A stretch of 23,687 nt of DNA, taken from IMG/VR virus record IMGVR_UViG_3300017758_005199, positions 1-23,687 of that record, one strand, 5' to 3'. A program made the position numbers and the translations under genes. This document shows positions 15,638-23,687 of this stretch, piece by piece. The stretch's first letter is position 1. Each line of letters opens with the position of its first letter. The DNA is from a virus. The notes below the pieces were generated by a model, which saw only the letters and a list, made by a program, of their open reading frames with translations, searched no databases and was not told where the DNA came from.

Positions 15638-17077
15638 ATGAAAAATAGTTTTGAACATGTTCCTAAAGAAGATAGGAAAAAAATCCTCTTAATTTGTGAT
15701 GACATTAGAGTACACTCAGGAGTAGCTACAGTTGCTCGTGAAATAGTAGTACATACTTGCCATCACTTTAATTGGTGCCAAATTGCAGGAGCAATTAAAC
15801 ATCCAGATAAAGGTAAAGGGTTAGATATTAGTAAAGATACTGGTGACCAAGTAGGAGTAAATGATGCTTATGTAATGATGTACCCAGCTGATGGTTATGG
15901 TAATATTGAGTTATTACGTCAAGTTATAGCTAGAGAAAACCCAGATGCATTATTACTAATTACAGACCCAAGATATTTTACTCATGTATTTAATGCTGAA
16001 CAAGAAATACGTAAAAATATTCCAATTGCTTACTTAAATATATGGGATGATTATCCTGCTCCCATGTATAATCGTGCATTTTATGAAGCATGTGATTTAT
16101 TAATGGGGATTTCGAAACAAACAGTAAATATAAATAAAATTGTATTGGGTGATGCAGCTAAAAATAGAATATTTAAATATGTTCCACATGGCCTAAATTC
16201 TGATGCTTTCAAACCCTTACCAGCAGATAATAAAGAATTATTAGAAACAAAAAAGAAATTTTTTGGTAAATCAGATCCTAAATTTGTTTTATTTTTTAAT
16301 TCTAGAAATATTAGACGCAAACAAATCCCAGATGCTTTATTAGCTTTTAGATCATTTTTAGATCAATTACCTTATGAAGAAGCATTACAATGTAAATTCT
16401 TATTACATACCGAAATCAGAACAGATGCTGGAACAGATTTAGGAGCAGTAAAAGAATATTTATTTGATGAAAAATATCCTGATAATGTTTTATTTTCTAC
16501 AGGTAAACTTTCCACTAATCAATTAAATCACTGTTATAATATTGCAGATGTCCAAATACTATTAACATCAAATGAAGGTTGGGGACTAACAATTACAGAA
16601 GCAATGTTAGCTGGAACTCCTTTTATAGCTAATGTTACAGGAGGTATGCAGGATCAGATGCGATTTGAAGATAAAGATGGTAATTGGTTTACTCCATCCC
16701 CAGAATTACCTTCTAACCATAGACAAACAATGAATAATCATGGGGAATGGGTTTTCCCATGTTTTCCTACATCACGTTCGGTTCAAGGTTCACCTATGAC
16801 CCCTTATATTTTTGATGATAGATGTAAATGGGAAGATGCTAGGGATCAAATTATAGAATTATATAAAATGACTCGAGAACAACGTAAAGCATTAGGTTTA
16901 AAAGGTAGAGAATGGGCTTTAAGTGATGAAGCTGGATTTACCTCTAAACATCAAGCTAACAGAGTAATGGAAGCTTTTACTGAATTATTTGAAACTTGGA
17001 AACCAAGAGAAAAATATGAAATAATAAACGCTACCGAATTTAATGGAAGACATTTAAAACACGAAATTATATACTAA
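15638..17077 (+). CDS. GT-B glycosyltransferase (GT4-like)
   Basis: A 479-residue protein with two Rossmann-like halves. The N-terminal half starts ILLICDDIRVHSGVATVARE, with a Gly-containing acceptor-side loop. The C-terminal half has VLFFNSRNIRRKQIPDAL and, near residues 311-323, NEGWGLTITEAMLAGTPFIA, the EGxGLxxxEAMAxGxPxxA signature of GT4 enzymes with the donor-phosphate-binding glutamate. It would transfer a sugar from an NDP-sugar with retention of configuration. An insert with several aromatic residues (about 350-390) is unusual compared with short bacterial GT4 proteins. The acceptor is unknown. The next GT gene overlaps its stop by one base. Confidence 0.88.
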   Translation: MKNSFEHVPKEDRKKILLICDDIRVHSGVATVAREIVVHTCHHFNWCQIAGAIKHPDKGKGLDISKDTGDQVGVNDAYVMMYPADGYGNIELLRQVIARENPDALLLITDPRYFTHVFNAEQEIRKNIPIAYLNIWDDYPAPMYNRAFYEACDLLMGISKQTVNINKIVLGDAAKNRIFKYVPHGLNSDAFKPLPADNKELLETKKKFFGKSDPKFVLFFNSRNIRRKQIPDALLAFRSFLDQLPYEEALQCKFLLHTEIRTDAGTDLGAVKEYLFDEKYPDNVLFSTGKLSTNQLNHCYNIADVQILLTSNEGWGLTITEAMLAGTPFIANVTGGMQDQMRFEDKDGNWFTPSPELPSNHRQTMNNHGEWVFPCFPTSRSVQGSPMTPYIFDDRCKWEDARDQIIELYKMTREQRKALGLKGREWALSDEAGFTSKHQANRVMEAFTELFETWKPREKYEIINATEFNGRHLKHEIIY

Positions 17078-18372
17078 TGAATAAACCAGTTTTTGCAATA
17101 AGTTGCCCTTTTGATACTTACTCCGGTTATGGCGCTCGTGCTAGAGATATAGTTAAAGCAATAATTAATACCGGTAAATACGATGTAAAATTAATGGCCC
17201 AACGTTGGGGATCAACTGCTTGGGGGTTTTGTAAAGATAACCCTGAATGGGAATTTTTAAACAATCATAGATTACCTGAAAATAAGCTCACAACAAAACC
17301 CGATATTTGGATGCAAATTACTATTCCAAATGAATTTCAAACAGTAGGAAAGTATAATATAGGATGTACTGCTGGGATTGAATCTAATTTATGCAAACCA
17401 GAATGGATTGAAGGTTTAAATAGAATGGACATGAATTGGGTATCATCTAATTTTGCAAAGCAAACTTTTGAAAGTGTTAATTATGAAAAAATTAATAAAC
17501 AAACAAATCAAAAAGAAGGGAATATTACTTTACAAAAACCAATTGAAGTAATATTTGAAGGTGCTAATTTAGATGTATATAAGCATATTACATCCAAAGA
17601 AATTAAAACAATTGATTTAAGTGAAATAAAAGAATCTTTTTGTTATTTGTTTGTAGGACATTGGATGCAAGGACATTTTGGTCATGATAGAAAAAATGTA
17701 GGTAAAATGATTAAAGCATTTTATGAAACTTTTAAAGGACCAAATAAACCAAAACCTGCTTTAATTTTAAAAGCATCTATAGGAGTATCTTCTTATATGA
17801 GTAGAGAAGAAATTTTAAAGCGAATTAAAAATATTCGTAAAACAGTTAATTCATCTACTTTACCTAACATTTATGTTTTAAATGGAGAATTTAGTGATCA
17901 AGAAATGAATGAATTGTATCACCACCCTAAAGTAAAATCTATGATTAGCTTTACTAAAGGAGAGGGATATGGTAGGCCCTTACTTGAGTTTAGTCTAACA
18001 GGTAAACCCATTATAGCTAGTAATTGGTCAGGACATACTGACTTTTTAAAAACATCCTTTACTACTTTAATTGGGGGTGAATTAGAAAATGTACATGAAA
18101 GTGCAGCTAATGATTGGCTAATTAAAGAATCTAAATGGTTTAAACCACATGATGGAGAAATAGGAAAATCTTTAAAAGATGTTTATAAAAAATATAAACA
18201 ATATTTAGTTAAATCTAAACAACAAAAGAATTTTAGTAGATCTAGATTTAGTTTTGATAAAATGCAAGAATTAGTTGATAGTGTTTTAGAGGCAAATATA
18301 CCTAAATTCCCAACACAAACTGAATTGAAATTACCTAAATTAAATATTCCAAAATTACAAAAAGTAGAATAA
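17077..18372 (+). CDS. GT-B glycosyltransferase (GT4-like), second copy type
   Basis: A 431-residue protein. The N-terminus, FAISCPFDTYSGYGARARDI, has the strand and Gly-rich loop (SGYGxxAR) of a GT-B acceptor domain. The C-terminal domain includes LFVGHWMQGHFGHDRKNVGK and, around residues 295-305, KGEGYGRPLLEFSLTGKPII, the E-x-x-x-R-P-x-x-E-x-x-x-x-G-x-P donor motif. The last 25 residues (KFPTQTELKLPKLNIPKLQK) are Lys/Pro/Leu repeats that look like a linker or docking tail. The pair with the preceding gene is translationally coupled (TAATG), so the two may act on the same glycan in sequence. Confidence 0.85.
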   Translation: MNKPVFAISCPFDTYSGYGARARDIVKAIINTGKYDVKLMAQRWGSTAWGFCKDNPEWEFLNNHRLPENKLTTKPDIWMQITIPNEFQTVGKYNIGCTAGIESNLCKPEWIEGLNRMDMNWVSSNFAKQTFESVNYEKINKQTNQKEGNITLQKPIEVIFEGANLDVYKHITSKEIKTIDLSEIKESFCYLFVGHWMQGHFGHDRKNVGKMIKAFYETFKGPNKPKPALILKASIGVSSYMSREEILKRIKNIRKTVNSSTLPNIYVLNGEFSDQEMNELYHHPKVKSMISFTKGEGYGRPLLEFSLTGKPIIASNWSGHTDFLKTSFTTLIGGELENVHESAANDWLIKESKWFKPHDGEIGKSLKDVYKKYKQYLVKSKQQKNFSRSRFSFDKMQELVDSVLEANIPKFPTQTELKLPKLNIPKLQKVE

Positions 18373-18809
18373 TGGCTTATGATAATTTAATAGAGTGCAC
18401 CCGCTGTGGTTCAGATGCATGTTATGTATCTGAAGTAACTAAAGATATAAAAATAGAATTATGTTATGGGTGTGGTTTTCAATCTAATTCTTTAATGACA
18501 GTTGATAGCCAATTTTTAAAGGAACAATTAGAAACCCTTCCAGATCTTTATAAAGCTTTAATAGGTGAAGAAGAATCAAGTAAAGTATGGATGCCCTCAT
18601 TTCATAATGTAGAAGGAAAAGGTATGGTGTTTGCTGATGGCAGTGGCCCAGAAAACTGGAAATGGGGAGCTGTAAAACATGTTAAAGTACCTAAAAAAGA
18701 AAGAAAAAAATATAAGAATGCTAAATATAGAGCAGACATGTCTACAATAAAACATTTTGAAGAACGTGATTTTATGGATGCTCTATCATATATTAAAGTA
18801 ATACCATGA
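18372..18809 (+). CDS. Zinc-ribbon protein of unknown function
   Basis: A 145-residue protein. The first 35 residues form a zinc-ribbon pattern, CTRC (C9, C12), then CYGC (C31, C34), with an extra C17. The rest has an aromatic-rich stretch (GPENWKWGAVKHVKVPKKER) and a basic Lys/Arg segment near residues 110-120. Nothing identifies a partner or nucleic-acid target. It sits between GT genes, overlapping the upstream stop by one base and the next start by four. It could be a regulator or a structural small protein. Confidence 0.7.
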   Translation: MAYDNLIECTRCGSDACYVSEVTKDIKIELCYGCGFQSNSLMTVDSQFLKEQLETLPDLYKALIGEEESSKVWMPSFHNVEGKGMVFADGSGPENWKWGAVKHVKVPKKERKKYKNAKYRADMSTIKHFEERDFMDALSYIKVIP

Positions 18810-19255
18810 AATTAGGAGATTTAGTAGAAAAAATAATTCGAGTTATTACCTTTGGTCAAGGTAAAAAAATAGCAACTAGGGTAGCTAAACTACGGGGAAA
18901 AGAAGATTGTGGTTGTGATAGAAGACAACAAAAATTAAACAATTTAAGTGATAACCTTTTTAAATTTACAGAAGTGGGTACCCAATCTTCTATAAATGTT
19001 AGTTGGAAAGAAGAATGGAAGGAAATTAGAAAACAAGTTAGTTGTTCCTGTAATTTTGTAGAAGGAATAGTTGAAATAAAAGATGCTAACGGGGCTCTTA
19101 TTAAAAATATTAAGTTTGATAGGTTAGATTTATTAAATGGGACTAAACGAAATATAACCCTTGAATACCCATCCAAAGCAACCCCAGTTATAGCAGAAAT
19201 AAAATATAAACAAAAAGAAGGTGAATTCACTACCCCAGTAATTATAAAAATATGA
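18806..19255 (+). CDS. Unknown protein with two CxC pairs
   Basis: A 149-residue protein in two parts. The N-terminal part (MKLGDLVEKIIRVITFGQGK onward, with CGCDRRQQKLN at 35-45) resembles a short N-terminal unit that I recall in proteins of Bacteroidota phages and prophages. The C-terminal part (about 83-149) alternates strands like a small beta-sandwich. Cysteines occur as C35-G-C37 and C80-S-C82, a possible metal site. No signal peptide is convincing; the N-terminal helix is amphipathic. It overlaps its neighbours by four bases each side. Confidence 0.65.
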   Translation: MKLGDLVEKIIRVITFGQGKKIATRVAKLRGKEDCGCDRRQQKLNNLSDNLFKFTEVGTQSSINVSWKEEWKEIRKQVSCSCNFVEGIVEIKDANGALIKNIKFDRLDLLNGTKRNITLEYPSKATPVIAEIKYKQKEGEFTTPVIIKI

Positions 19256-19875
19256 AAATAAGTTATGCTATTACTGTTTGTAATGAGTTTGTAGAGATAC
19301 AAGAGCTTATAAGATTCCTTGTTAATAATAAAAGAACACAGGATGAAATTATAGTATTATTTGATGAAAAAAATGGAGATGAAGGAGTAGAGTTTTTCTT
19401 AAGAGCCAAATCAGTTAATTCTTCGTTTGGATGGCATTCAGGAGAATTTAATAACCATTTTGCTGATTGGAAAAATAAACTAACAAGTTTATGTTCTGGT
19501 GATTATATATTTCAAATAGATGCTGATGAAATCCCTAATAAAATCCTTATAGAACAACTACCTGCAATATTAGAATCTAATCCTGATAATGAAGTTTATT
19601 TAGTTCCTAGGGTTAATACAGTAAAAGGTTTAACAGAAGCTCACATTCAAAAGTGGGGATGGAAAGTAGATGATAAAGGATGGATTAACTATCCTGACTA
19701 CCAATGGCGTATATGGAAGAATAAACCAGAGATAAAATGGAAGAATAAAGTACATGAAGTATTAGAAGGATTTAAAACATATGCTCCATTGCCTGCTCAA
19801 GAAGAACTTTCACTATACCATCCAAAAGATATTAAACGCCAAGAAAAGCAAAATAATTATTATGAAACACTCTAA
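19252..19875 (+). CDS. GT2-family glycosyltransferase
   Basis: A 207-residue GT-A protein. It begins KISYAITVCNEFVEIQELIR, the usual first strand-helix of GT2 enzymes. FQIDADEIP supplies the DxD(E) motif (D90, D92, E93). WRIWKNKPEIKWKNKVHEVL near residues 150-170 is shared with LPS-core-type GT2 proteins (R-x-[WF]-R-x(n)-G-x-VHE). It would transfer a sugar with inversion. It lacks the C-terminal membrane segments of many GT2 proteins, so it is probably soluble. It overlaps the sugar dehydrase gene by 14 bases. Confidence 0.88.
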   Translation: MKISYAITVCNEFVEIQELIRFLVNNKRTQDEIIVLFDEKNGDEGVEFFLRAKSVNSSFGWHSGEFNNHFADWKNKLTSLCSGDYIFQIDADEIPNKILIEQLPAILESNPDNEVYLVPRVNTVKGLTEAHIQKWGWKVDDKGWINYPDYQWRIWKNKPEIKWKNKVHEVLEGFKTYAPLPAQEELSLYHPKDIKRQEKQNNYYETL

Positions 19876-21013
19876 AAAAGTTTGGTATGCCCCCAATAAA
19901 TTTGAATCTTATGGGGAAGAAGAAATCAAAGCAGTAGAAAAATGTTTACAAGATGGATGGTTAGCTGGCTTTGGGCCTTATTCAATTGAGTTTGAAAAGA
20001 AAATAGCTGAAGAATTTGGTAAAAAGTATGGGGTGTTTGTTAATTCGGGTTCTTCTGCCTGTTTATTAGCTTTAGCTGCTTTAGATTTACCTAAAGGGAG
20101 TAAAATTATTACCCCTGCTTTAACTTTTTCTACTACGTTAGCCCCAATTATACAACTGGGTTATATCCCTATTTTTATTGATTCAAATTTAACTTCCTAT
20201 GTTCCTACAGTTGAAGATATTTTAGATAAAGTTACTCCGGAAGTTAAAGCTATAATGGTGCCTAATTTAATAGGCAATAAACCAGATTGGTCTTTATTAA
20301 AAGCGGGGTTAGAATTAATAGATAGAACAGATATTATAATAGTAGAAGATTCAGCTGATACCGTTACTTATACTAAAGATTCTGATGTTTCAACTACTAG
20401 TTTTTATGCCTCACATGTTATTACTGCTGGTGGGATGGGTGGAATGGTAATGTTTAACGATAAAAAATATGTTAAGCGCGCACTTATGTATAGAGATTGG
20501 GGTCGCATTGGAGATAACAGTGAAAACATGGATGAACGTTTTGCTCATGATGTTGATGGTTTGCCTTATGATTATAAATTTTTATATGGTGTTTTAGGTT
20601 ATAACATGAAATGTAGTGAAATGAGTGCTGCATTTGGTTTAGTTCAACTAGAACGTTTCCAAACATTTAAACAAAAAAGAAGAGATAATATTGAACGTTA
20701 CCTAGAAAATCTCAAAGATGTAAAAGAATTAATCCTTCCAGATGATAGCATTAAACCAAATTGGTTAGCTATTCCATTCCAAACTGAACGTAGATTAGAA
20801 TTACTAAATTACTTAGAAAATAATAATATCCAAACACGTGTTACATTTGCAGGTAATGTTACTAGACACCCAGTTTATAGAGAATACTTACAAGATTTTG
20901 AAAATGCTGATACAATTATGAAAAATGGGTTTTTATTAGGTGCCCATCATGGAATGGATTTAGATGATGTAGATTATGTTTGTGATAAAATTAAAGAATT
21001 TTTTAATAAATGA
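19862..21013 (+). CDS. PLP/PMP-dependent NDP-sugar 3-dehydrase-like enzyme (DegT fold, Lys replaced by His)
   Basis: A 383-residue DegT/DnrJ/EryC1-fold protein. VNSGSSACLLALAAL (60-74) binds cofactor phosphate and VEDSADTV (161-168) supplies the aspartate facing the pyridine nitrogen. In aminotransferases of this fold the segment SF-x-x-x-K carries the PLP lysine; here it is TTSFYASHVITAGG with H185 at that place, as in E1/DdhC (SFYPAHHIT) and ColD. The later RDWGR, RF, LPYDYKF, LGYNMK and GLVQLERF stretch follows the E1 layout closely. The C-x-C-type cysteines that hold the E1 2Fe-2S cluster are absent (RDWGRIGDN instead), a ColD-like feature. I predict removal of the 3-hydroxyl from a 4-keto-6-deoxy NDP-sugar. 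The start at 19862 is preferred over ATG 19781, which would add 27 residues read inside the upstream gene. Confidence 0.8.
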   Translation: MKHSKKVWYAPNKFESYGEEEIKAVEKCLQDGWLAGFGPYSIEFEKKIAEEFGKKYGVFVNSGSSACLLALAALDLPKGSKIITPALTFSTTLAPIIQLGYIPIFIDSNLTSYVPTVEDILDKVTPEVKAIMVPNLIGNKPDWSLLKAGLELIDRTDIIIVEDSADTVTYTKDSDVSTTSFYASHVITAGGMGGMVMFNDKKYVKRALMYRDWGRIGDNSENMDERFAHDVDGLPYDYKFLYGVLGYNMKCSEMSAAFGLVQLERFQTFKQKRRDNIERYLENLKDVKELILPDDSIKPNWLAIPFQTERRLELLNYLENNNIQTRVTFAGNVTRHPVYREYLQDFENADTIMKNGFLLGAHHGMDLDDVDYVCDKIKEFFNK

Positions 21014-21993
21014 AAATTGCTTTCTTAACAGAAATGGACTTTGGGGGTAAAATACCTCCATCACACCCAAACGCTCGAACAGAATTTGCTTGGATGAATG
21101 CTTTAGATGCTACCCATTTTAATATAAGGAAAATTGAAAATGTAAAAGAATATGATATTGTTTTTATAATATTACCTAAAGGGGAAACTTATTTAAATGC
21201 CGTTGGGGTAACAATATCCCAAAATCAAAATCCAATAAAAGATATATTAAAACTTCCTTTAATTGATATATTAAAAAAACAAAATTGCAAAAAAATATAT
21301 TTTATACAAGAAGGTCCTACTTGGTTATTTAATGATTATGATATGGAGGATCAAATTAATTTTTATAATTTATTAAGTAATTTTGATGGTATATTCGCCC
21401 ATAATAAATTTGATTCAAAATTTTATAAAGGACTACTCCCAGATAAAAAAGTAGAAGTAATACCCTCTTTATTAATAGAAGACTTAATACAAGAAATTAA
21501 ACCAAACCCTGAAGATAAAGTTATAATAGGAGGTAACTTTGCACGGTGGTATGGTGGTTTTCAAAGTTATATGATAGCCCAGTCTTTTAATCTTCCTATT
21601 TGGGCACAGGATTCTCATTGCAAAAGAATAGGAGAAGATCAACTTCCTAATTTATCTCACCTTCCAAGGTTAATTTGGGTAGATTGGATGAAGACTTTAT
21701 CTACATTTAAATATGCAGTACATTTAATGCCTACAGTTGCTGCTGGAACTTTTAGTTTAAATTGTGCCTATTTTGGTATCCCTTGTATTGGGAATGAAAA
21801 TGTAGATACACAAATAAACCTCCATCCATTAACTTCTGTTAGTTCTGAAAATGTAGAAGAAGCTAGAAAATTAGCATTAAAATTAAGTACTGATAAAGGT
21901 TTTTATAATGAGTGTAGTCAAGTATCAAAATCCCAATATACTTCACTTTATAAAAAAGAAAAATGGCTAACTAATATAAAAGAAAAAATATGA
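21010..21993 (+). CDS. GT-B-like glycosyltransferase-family protein
   Basis: A 327-residue protein starting KIAFLTEMDFGGKIPPSHPN. The middle, CKKIYFIQEGPTWLFNDYD, and the later AVHLMPTVAAGTFSLNCAYF with GIPCIGNENVDTQ resemble the C-terminal half of GT-B enzymes, where a conserved turn precedes a G-x-P strand. The full E-x7-E donor motif is not obvious, so activity is uncertain. Overlaps of four bases with both neighbours show that it belongs to the same transcript. A role in building the same glycan is likely by context. Confidence 0.65.
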   Translation: MKIAFLTEMDFGGKIPPSHPNARTEFAWMNALDATHFNIRKIENVKEYDIVFIILPKGETYLNAVGVTISQNQNPIKDILKLPLIDILKKQNCKKIYFIQEGPTWLFNDYDMEDQINFYNLLSNFDGIFAHNKFDSKFYKGLLPDKKVEVIPSLLIEDLIQEIKPNPEDKVIIGGNFARWYGGFQSYMIAQSFNLPIWAQDSHCKRIGEDQLPNLSHLPRLIWVDWMKTLSTFKYAVHLMPTVAAGTFSLNCAYFGIPCIGNENVDTQINLHPLTSVSSENVEEARKLALKLSTDKGFYNECSQVSKSQYTSLYKKEKWLTNIKEKI

Positions 21994-22760
21994 TCACAGT
22001 TATATTAAATGGTTATAAAAGAAAAGATTATTTAGATGAACAATTAATTGCACTAGAAAATCAAACAGTTAAACCAACTGAAATACTTTTATGGTATAAT
22101 AACCCAGGAGATGGTAATGAACCTAATTATGAAATAGGAACTAAAATCCCAGTAGCATACTGTAACTATAACTTTGGGGTGTGGGCAAGATTTTATTTTG
22201 CTATGAATGCTAAAAATCCTTACATTTGTGTTTTTGATGATGATACAATCCCAGGAAAAAGATGGTTAGAAAATTGTTTAGAAACAATGAAAACACATGA
22301 AGGGTTACTTGGATCAATTGGTGTTCTATACCCAAACCCATTACCCCCAGAACATTCATCCTATTATGAACATTACCTTAGATTTGGGTGGGTACCTGCT
22401 GGAAATAATGATGTACCTGTTCAGGTTGATTTAGTTGGACATAGTTGGTTTTTTAAAAAAGAATGGTTATCTTATATGGTAAGAGAATTACCTGATCCAA
22501 AGTATAATACTTGTGGTGAGGATATGCATTTTAGTTATATGTTGCAAAAATATGCTAATATTCCTACTTATGTTCCTCCTCACCCTAGAGATAATAAGGA
22601 ATTATGGGGGAGTATTAAAGGAGGCGAATATGGGGGTGATGCTGTATCTCTATGGGAAACTAATCAAGCTAGTATTGAGGGAGTACCATTTAAAGAATTA
22701 ATGAATCAATATTTTAAAGAACAACGATTAAAAGGTTGGAAATTAGTAAATGAAAGATAA
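21990..22760 (+). CDS. GT-A type glycosyltransferase (GT2-like), paralogue of the gene at 12142
   Basis: A 256-residue protein. It shares with the gene at 12142 the opening MITVILNGYKR, then GVWARF, AKNPYICVFDDDTIPG (acidic motif D83-D85), RWLENC, DLVGHSWFFKKEWLS, GEDMHFSYMLQKY and TYVPPHP. The two differ most in residues 30-60, around residue 110, and at the C-terminus, which suggests different acceptors or donors. The start overlaps the previous stop by four bases and the end overlaps the epimerase gene by 11. No membrane segment is visible. Confidence 0.86.
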   Translation: MITVILNGYKRKDYLDEQLIALENQTVKPTEILLWYNNPGDGNEPNYEIGTKIPVAYCNYNFGVWARFYFAMNAKNPYICVFDDDTIPGKRWLENCLETMKTHEGLLGSIGVLYPNPLPPEHSSYYEHYLRFGWVPAGNNDVPVQVDLVGHSWFFKKEWLSYMVRELPDPKYNTCGEDMHFSYMLQKYANIPTYVPPHPRDNKELWGSIKGGEYGGDAVSLWETNQASIEGVPFKELMNQYFKEQRLKGWKLVNER

Positions 22761-23687
22761 ACCAATATTATTATGTTTTGGTACTAGACCAGAGTGGTTA
22801 AAAATTAAACCATTAATTAAACTTATGGATAGAAGTGAATATAAACTTTTATTCACAGGCCAACATGTTGATTTGTTAAAAAACATAGAAGTTGATTACC
22901 AAATTAATATGAGTACAACAAATAATAGACTAGATTCAATTATATCAGATTGTATGTTACAATTCCCAAATGGTAATTTTAGGGGTGTATTAGTACAAGG
23001 TGATACTGGGTCTGCATTTGGTTGTGCTTTAGCAGCATTTAATAGACAAATTAAAATTTATTACTTAGAAGCAGGTTTAAGAAGTTATAATTTAGAACAT
23101 CCTTATCCTGAAGAAGGTTATAGACAAATGATTGCTAGAATTTCTGATATTAATTTTTCTCCTACTCAAATATCTTCTAGTAATTTATTTAATGAAAAAG
23201 CTAATGGTTATACTCATGTAGTAGGAAATTCTGTATTAGACAATTTAGTTGAATATAAAGATAAGTGTGAATATACTAATAAAGTATTAATTACTTTACA
23301 TCGTAGAGAAAATCATCATTGGATGGACAAATGGTTTACCAATATAAATCAACTAGCAAAATTAAATACAGATTTAGAATTTATTTTACCTATTCACCCA
23401 AATCCTAATGTCCAAAAACATAAACATTTACTTACTAATATAAATGTAATTAACCCTTTATCTCACTCTGAATTATTAAAAATATTAGTTAAATGTAAAT
23501 TTGTGATAAGTGATAGTGGGGGGTTACAAGAAGAAGGTTCTTTTTTTAATAAAAAAGTAATTGTATGTAGAAAAACCACTGAAAGACCCGAAGCAATTTA
23601 TACAGGTCATTTGCATATATGTTCTACCCCTGGTGAATTAGAAAAAATATTTGATAAAGTAAATAAAGATCCATACATTAACAAAAA
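22750..23687 (+). CDS. wecB: UDP-N-acetylglucosamine 2-epimerase, 3' end outside window
   Basis: The frame opens at ATG 22750 and stays open to the window edge, giving about 312 residues; the missing C-terminus should be roughly 40-60 residues. Motifs of the non-hydrolysing epimerase family are clear: FGTRPEWLKIKPLI (R13), TGQHVD, VQGDTGSAFGCALA (D85), LEAGLRSYN (E107), PEEGYRQMIARISD (E121/E122), GNSVLDNL, LHRRENHHW and DSGGLQEEG. The enzyme interconverts UDP-GlcNAc and UDP-ManNAc, a precursor for surface polysaccharides. Its place at the end of a string of GT genes indicates that the phage makes at least one of its own sugar donors. It overlaps the GT gene by 11 bases. Confidence 0.92.
   Translation, partial: MKDKPILLCFGTRPEWLKIKPLIKLMDRSEYKLLFTGQHVDLLKNIEVDYQINMSTTNNRLDSIISDCMLQFPNGNFRGVLVQGDTGSAFGCALAAFNRQIKIYYLEAGLRSYNLEHPYPEEGYRQMIARISDINFSPTQISSSNLFNEKANGYTHVVGNSVLDNLVEYKDKCEYTNKVLITLHRRENHHWMDKWFTNINQLAKLNTDLEFILPIHPNPNVQKHKHLLTNINVINPLSHSELLKILVKCKFVISDSGGLQEEGSFFNKKVIVCRKTTERPEAIYTGHLHICSTPGELEKIFDKVNKDPYINK

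Noticed and set aside
19781-19861. ATG at 19781 as the start of the sugar dehydrase
   Set aside because: The extra 27 residues are a different-frame reading of the upstream GT gene and have no counterpart in the DegT fold; ATG 19862 begins just before the conserved WYAPNKF segment.
12142-23687. Glycan island as a host-chromosome contaminant
   Set aside because: DNA-processing phage-type genes are interleaved, strand and packing are unchanged, and there is no break in composition. I therefore treat it as part of the phage genome, although coverage data would be decisive.

Overview
This window reads as the replication region plus an accessory region of a T4-like tailed phage. It carries, all on one strand, family-B DNA polymerase (gp43, split in two), the sliding clamp (gp45) and both clamp-loader subunits (gp44, gp62). 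Genes are tightly packed: most starts overlap the previous stop by 1-23 bases, and only five gaps exceed 20 bases. The DNA is AT-rich (24-30% G+C where I counted by hand). The host is most likely a member of Bacteroidota, probably flavobacterial or marine. This is inference. It rests on a DUF4494-like protein, an Hc1-type histone H1-like peptide, a MazG-family protein with a Bacteroidota-like tail, and start codons preceded by A/T runs rather than Shine-Dalgarno motifs.

Layout. (1) 1-2391: nucleotide metabolism, with the C-terminal part of a QueE-like protein, a 44-residue ORF, FolE, a Gpt-like phosphoribosyltransferase, a DUF4494-like protein and a MazG-family pyrophosphohydrolase of clearly higher G+C. 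QueE plus FolE suggests 7-deazaguanine synthesis, possibly for DNA modification. (2) 2391-6229: DNA polymerase divided between palm motif B and motif C by three complete ORFs (an unknown, a nucleotidyltransferase-like protein and a DUF6165-like protein); no homing endonuclease is visible. (3) 6253-7366: sliding clamp and a DUF2452-like protein. (4) 7456-10569: a protein-folding block, Hsp20, a small unknown, GroES and full-length GroEL, then a 55-residue Hc1-like nucleoid protein and an unknown. (5) 10594-12135: gp44, an 80-residue unknown and gp62. (6) 12142-23687: a glycan island interleaved with DNA genes. It holds seven glycosyltransferase-like proteins, a DegT-fold sugar enzyme whose catalytic lysine is replaced by histidine (3-dehydrase type), and a UDP-GlcNAc 2-epimerase running off the end. 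Among them lie an Nmad1/DUF1599-like protein, a Cas4/RecB-type Fe-S nuclease and a ribbon-helix-helix regulator.

How it works together. The replisome genes would duplicate the genome. The chaperonin set, inserted between clamp and clamp loader, could fold phage proteins as T4 gp31 does with host GroEL, except that here GroEL is also phage-encoded. The deazaguanine and MazG/PRTase genes would adjust the nucleotide pool. The sugar genes would make and transfer sugars to an acceptor (virion, host envelope or DNA) that the sequence does not reveal. The hexamer TATATT occurs in each of the five longer gaps and is the best promoter candidate.
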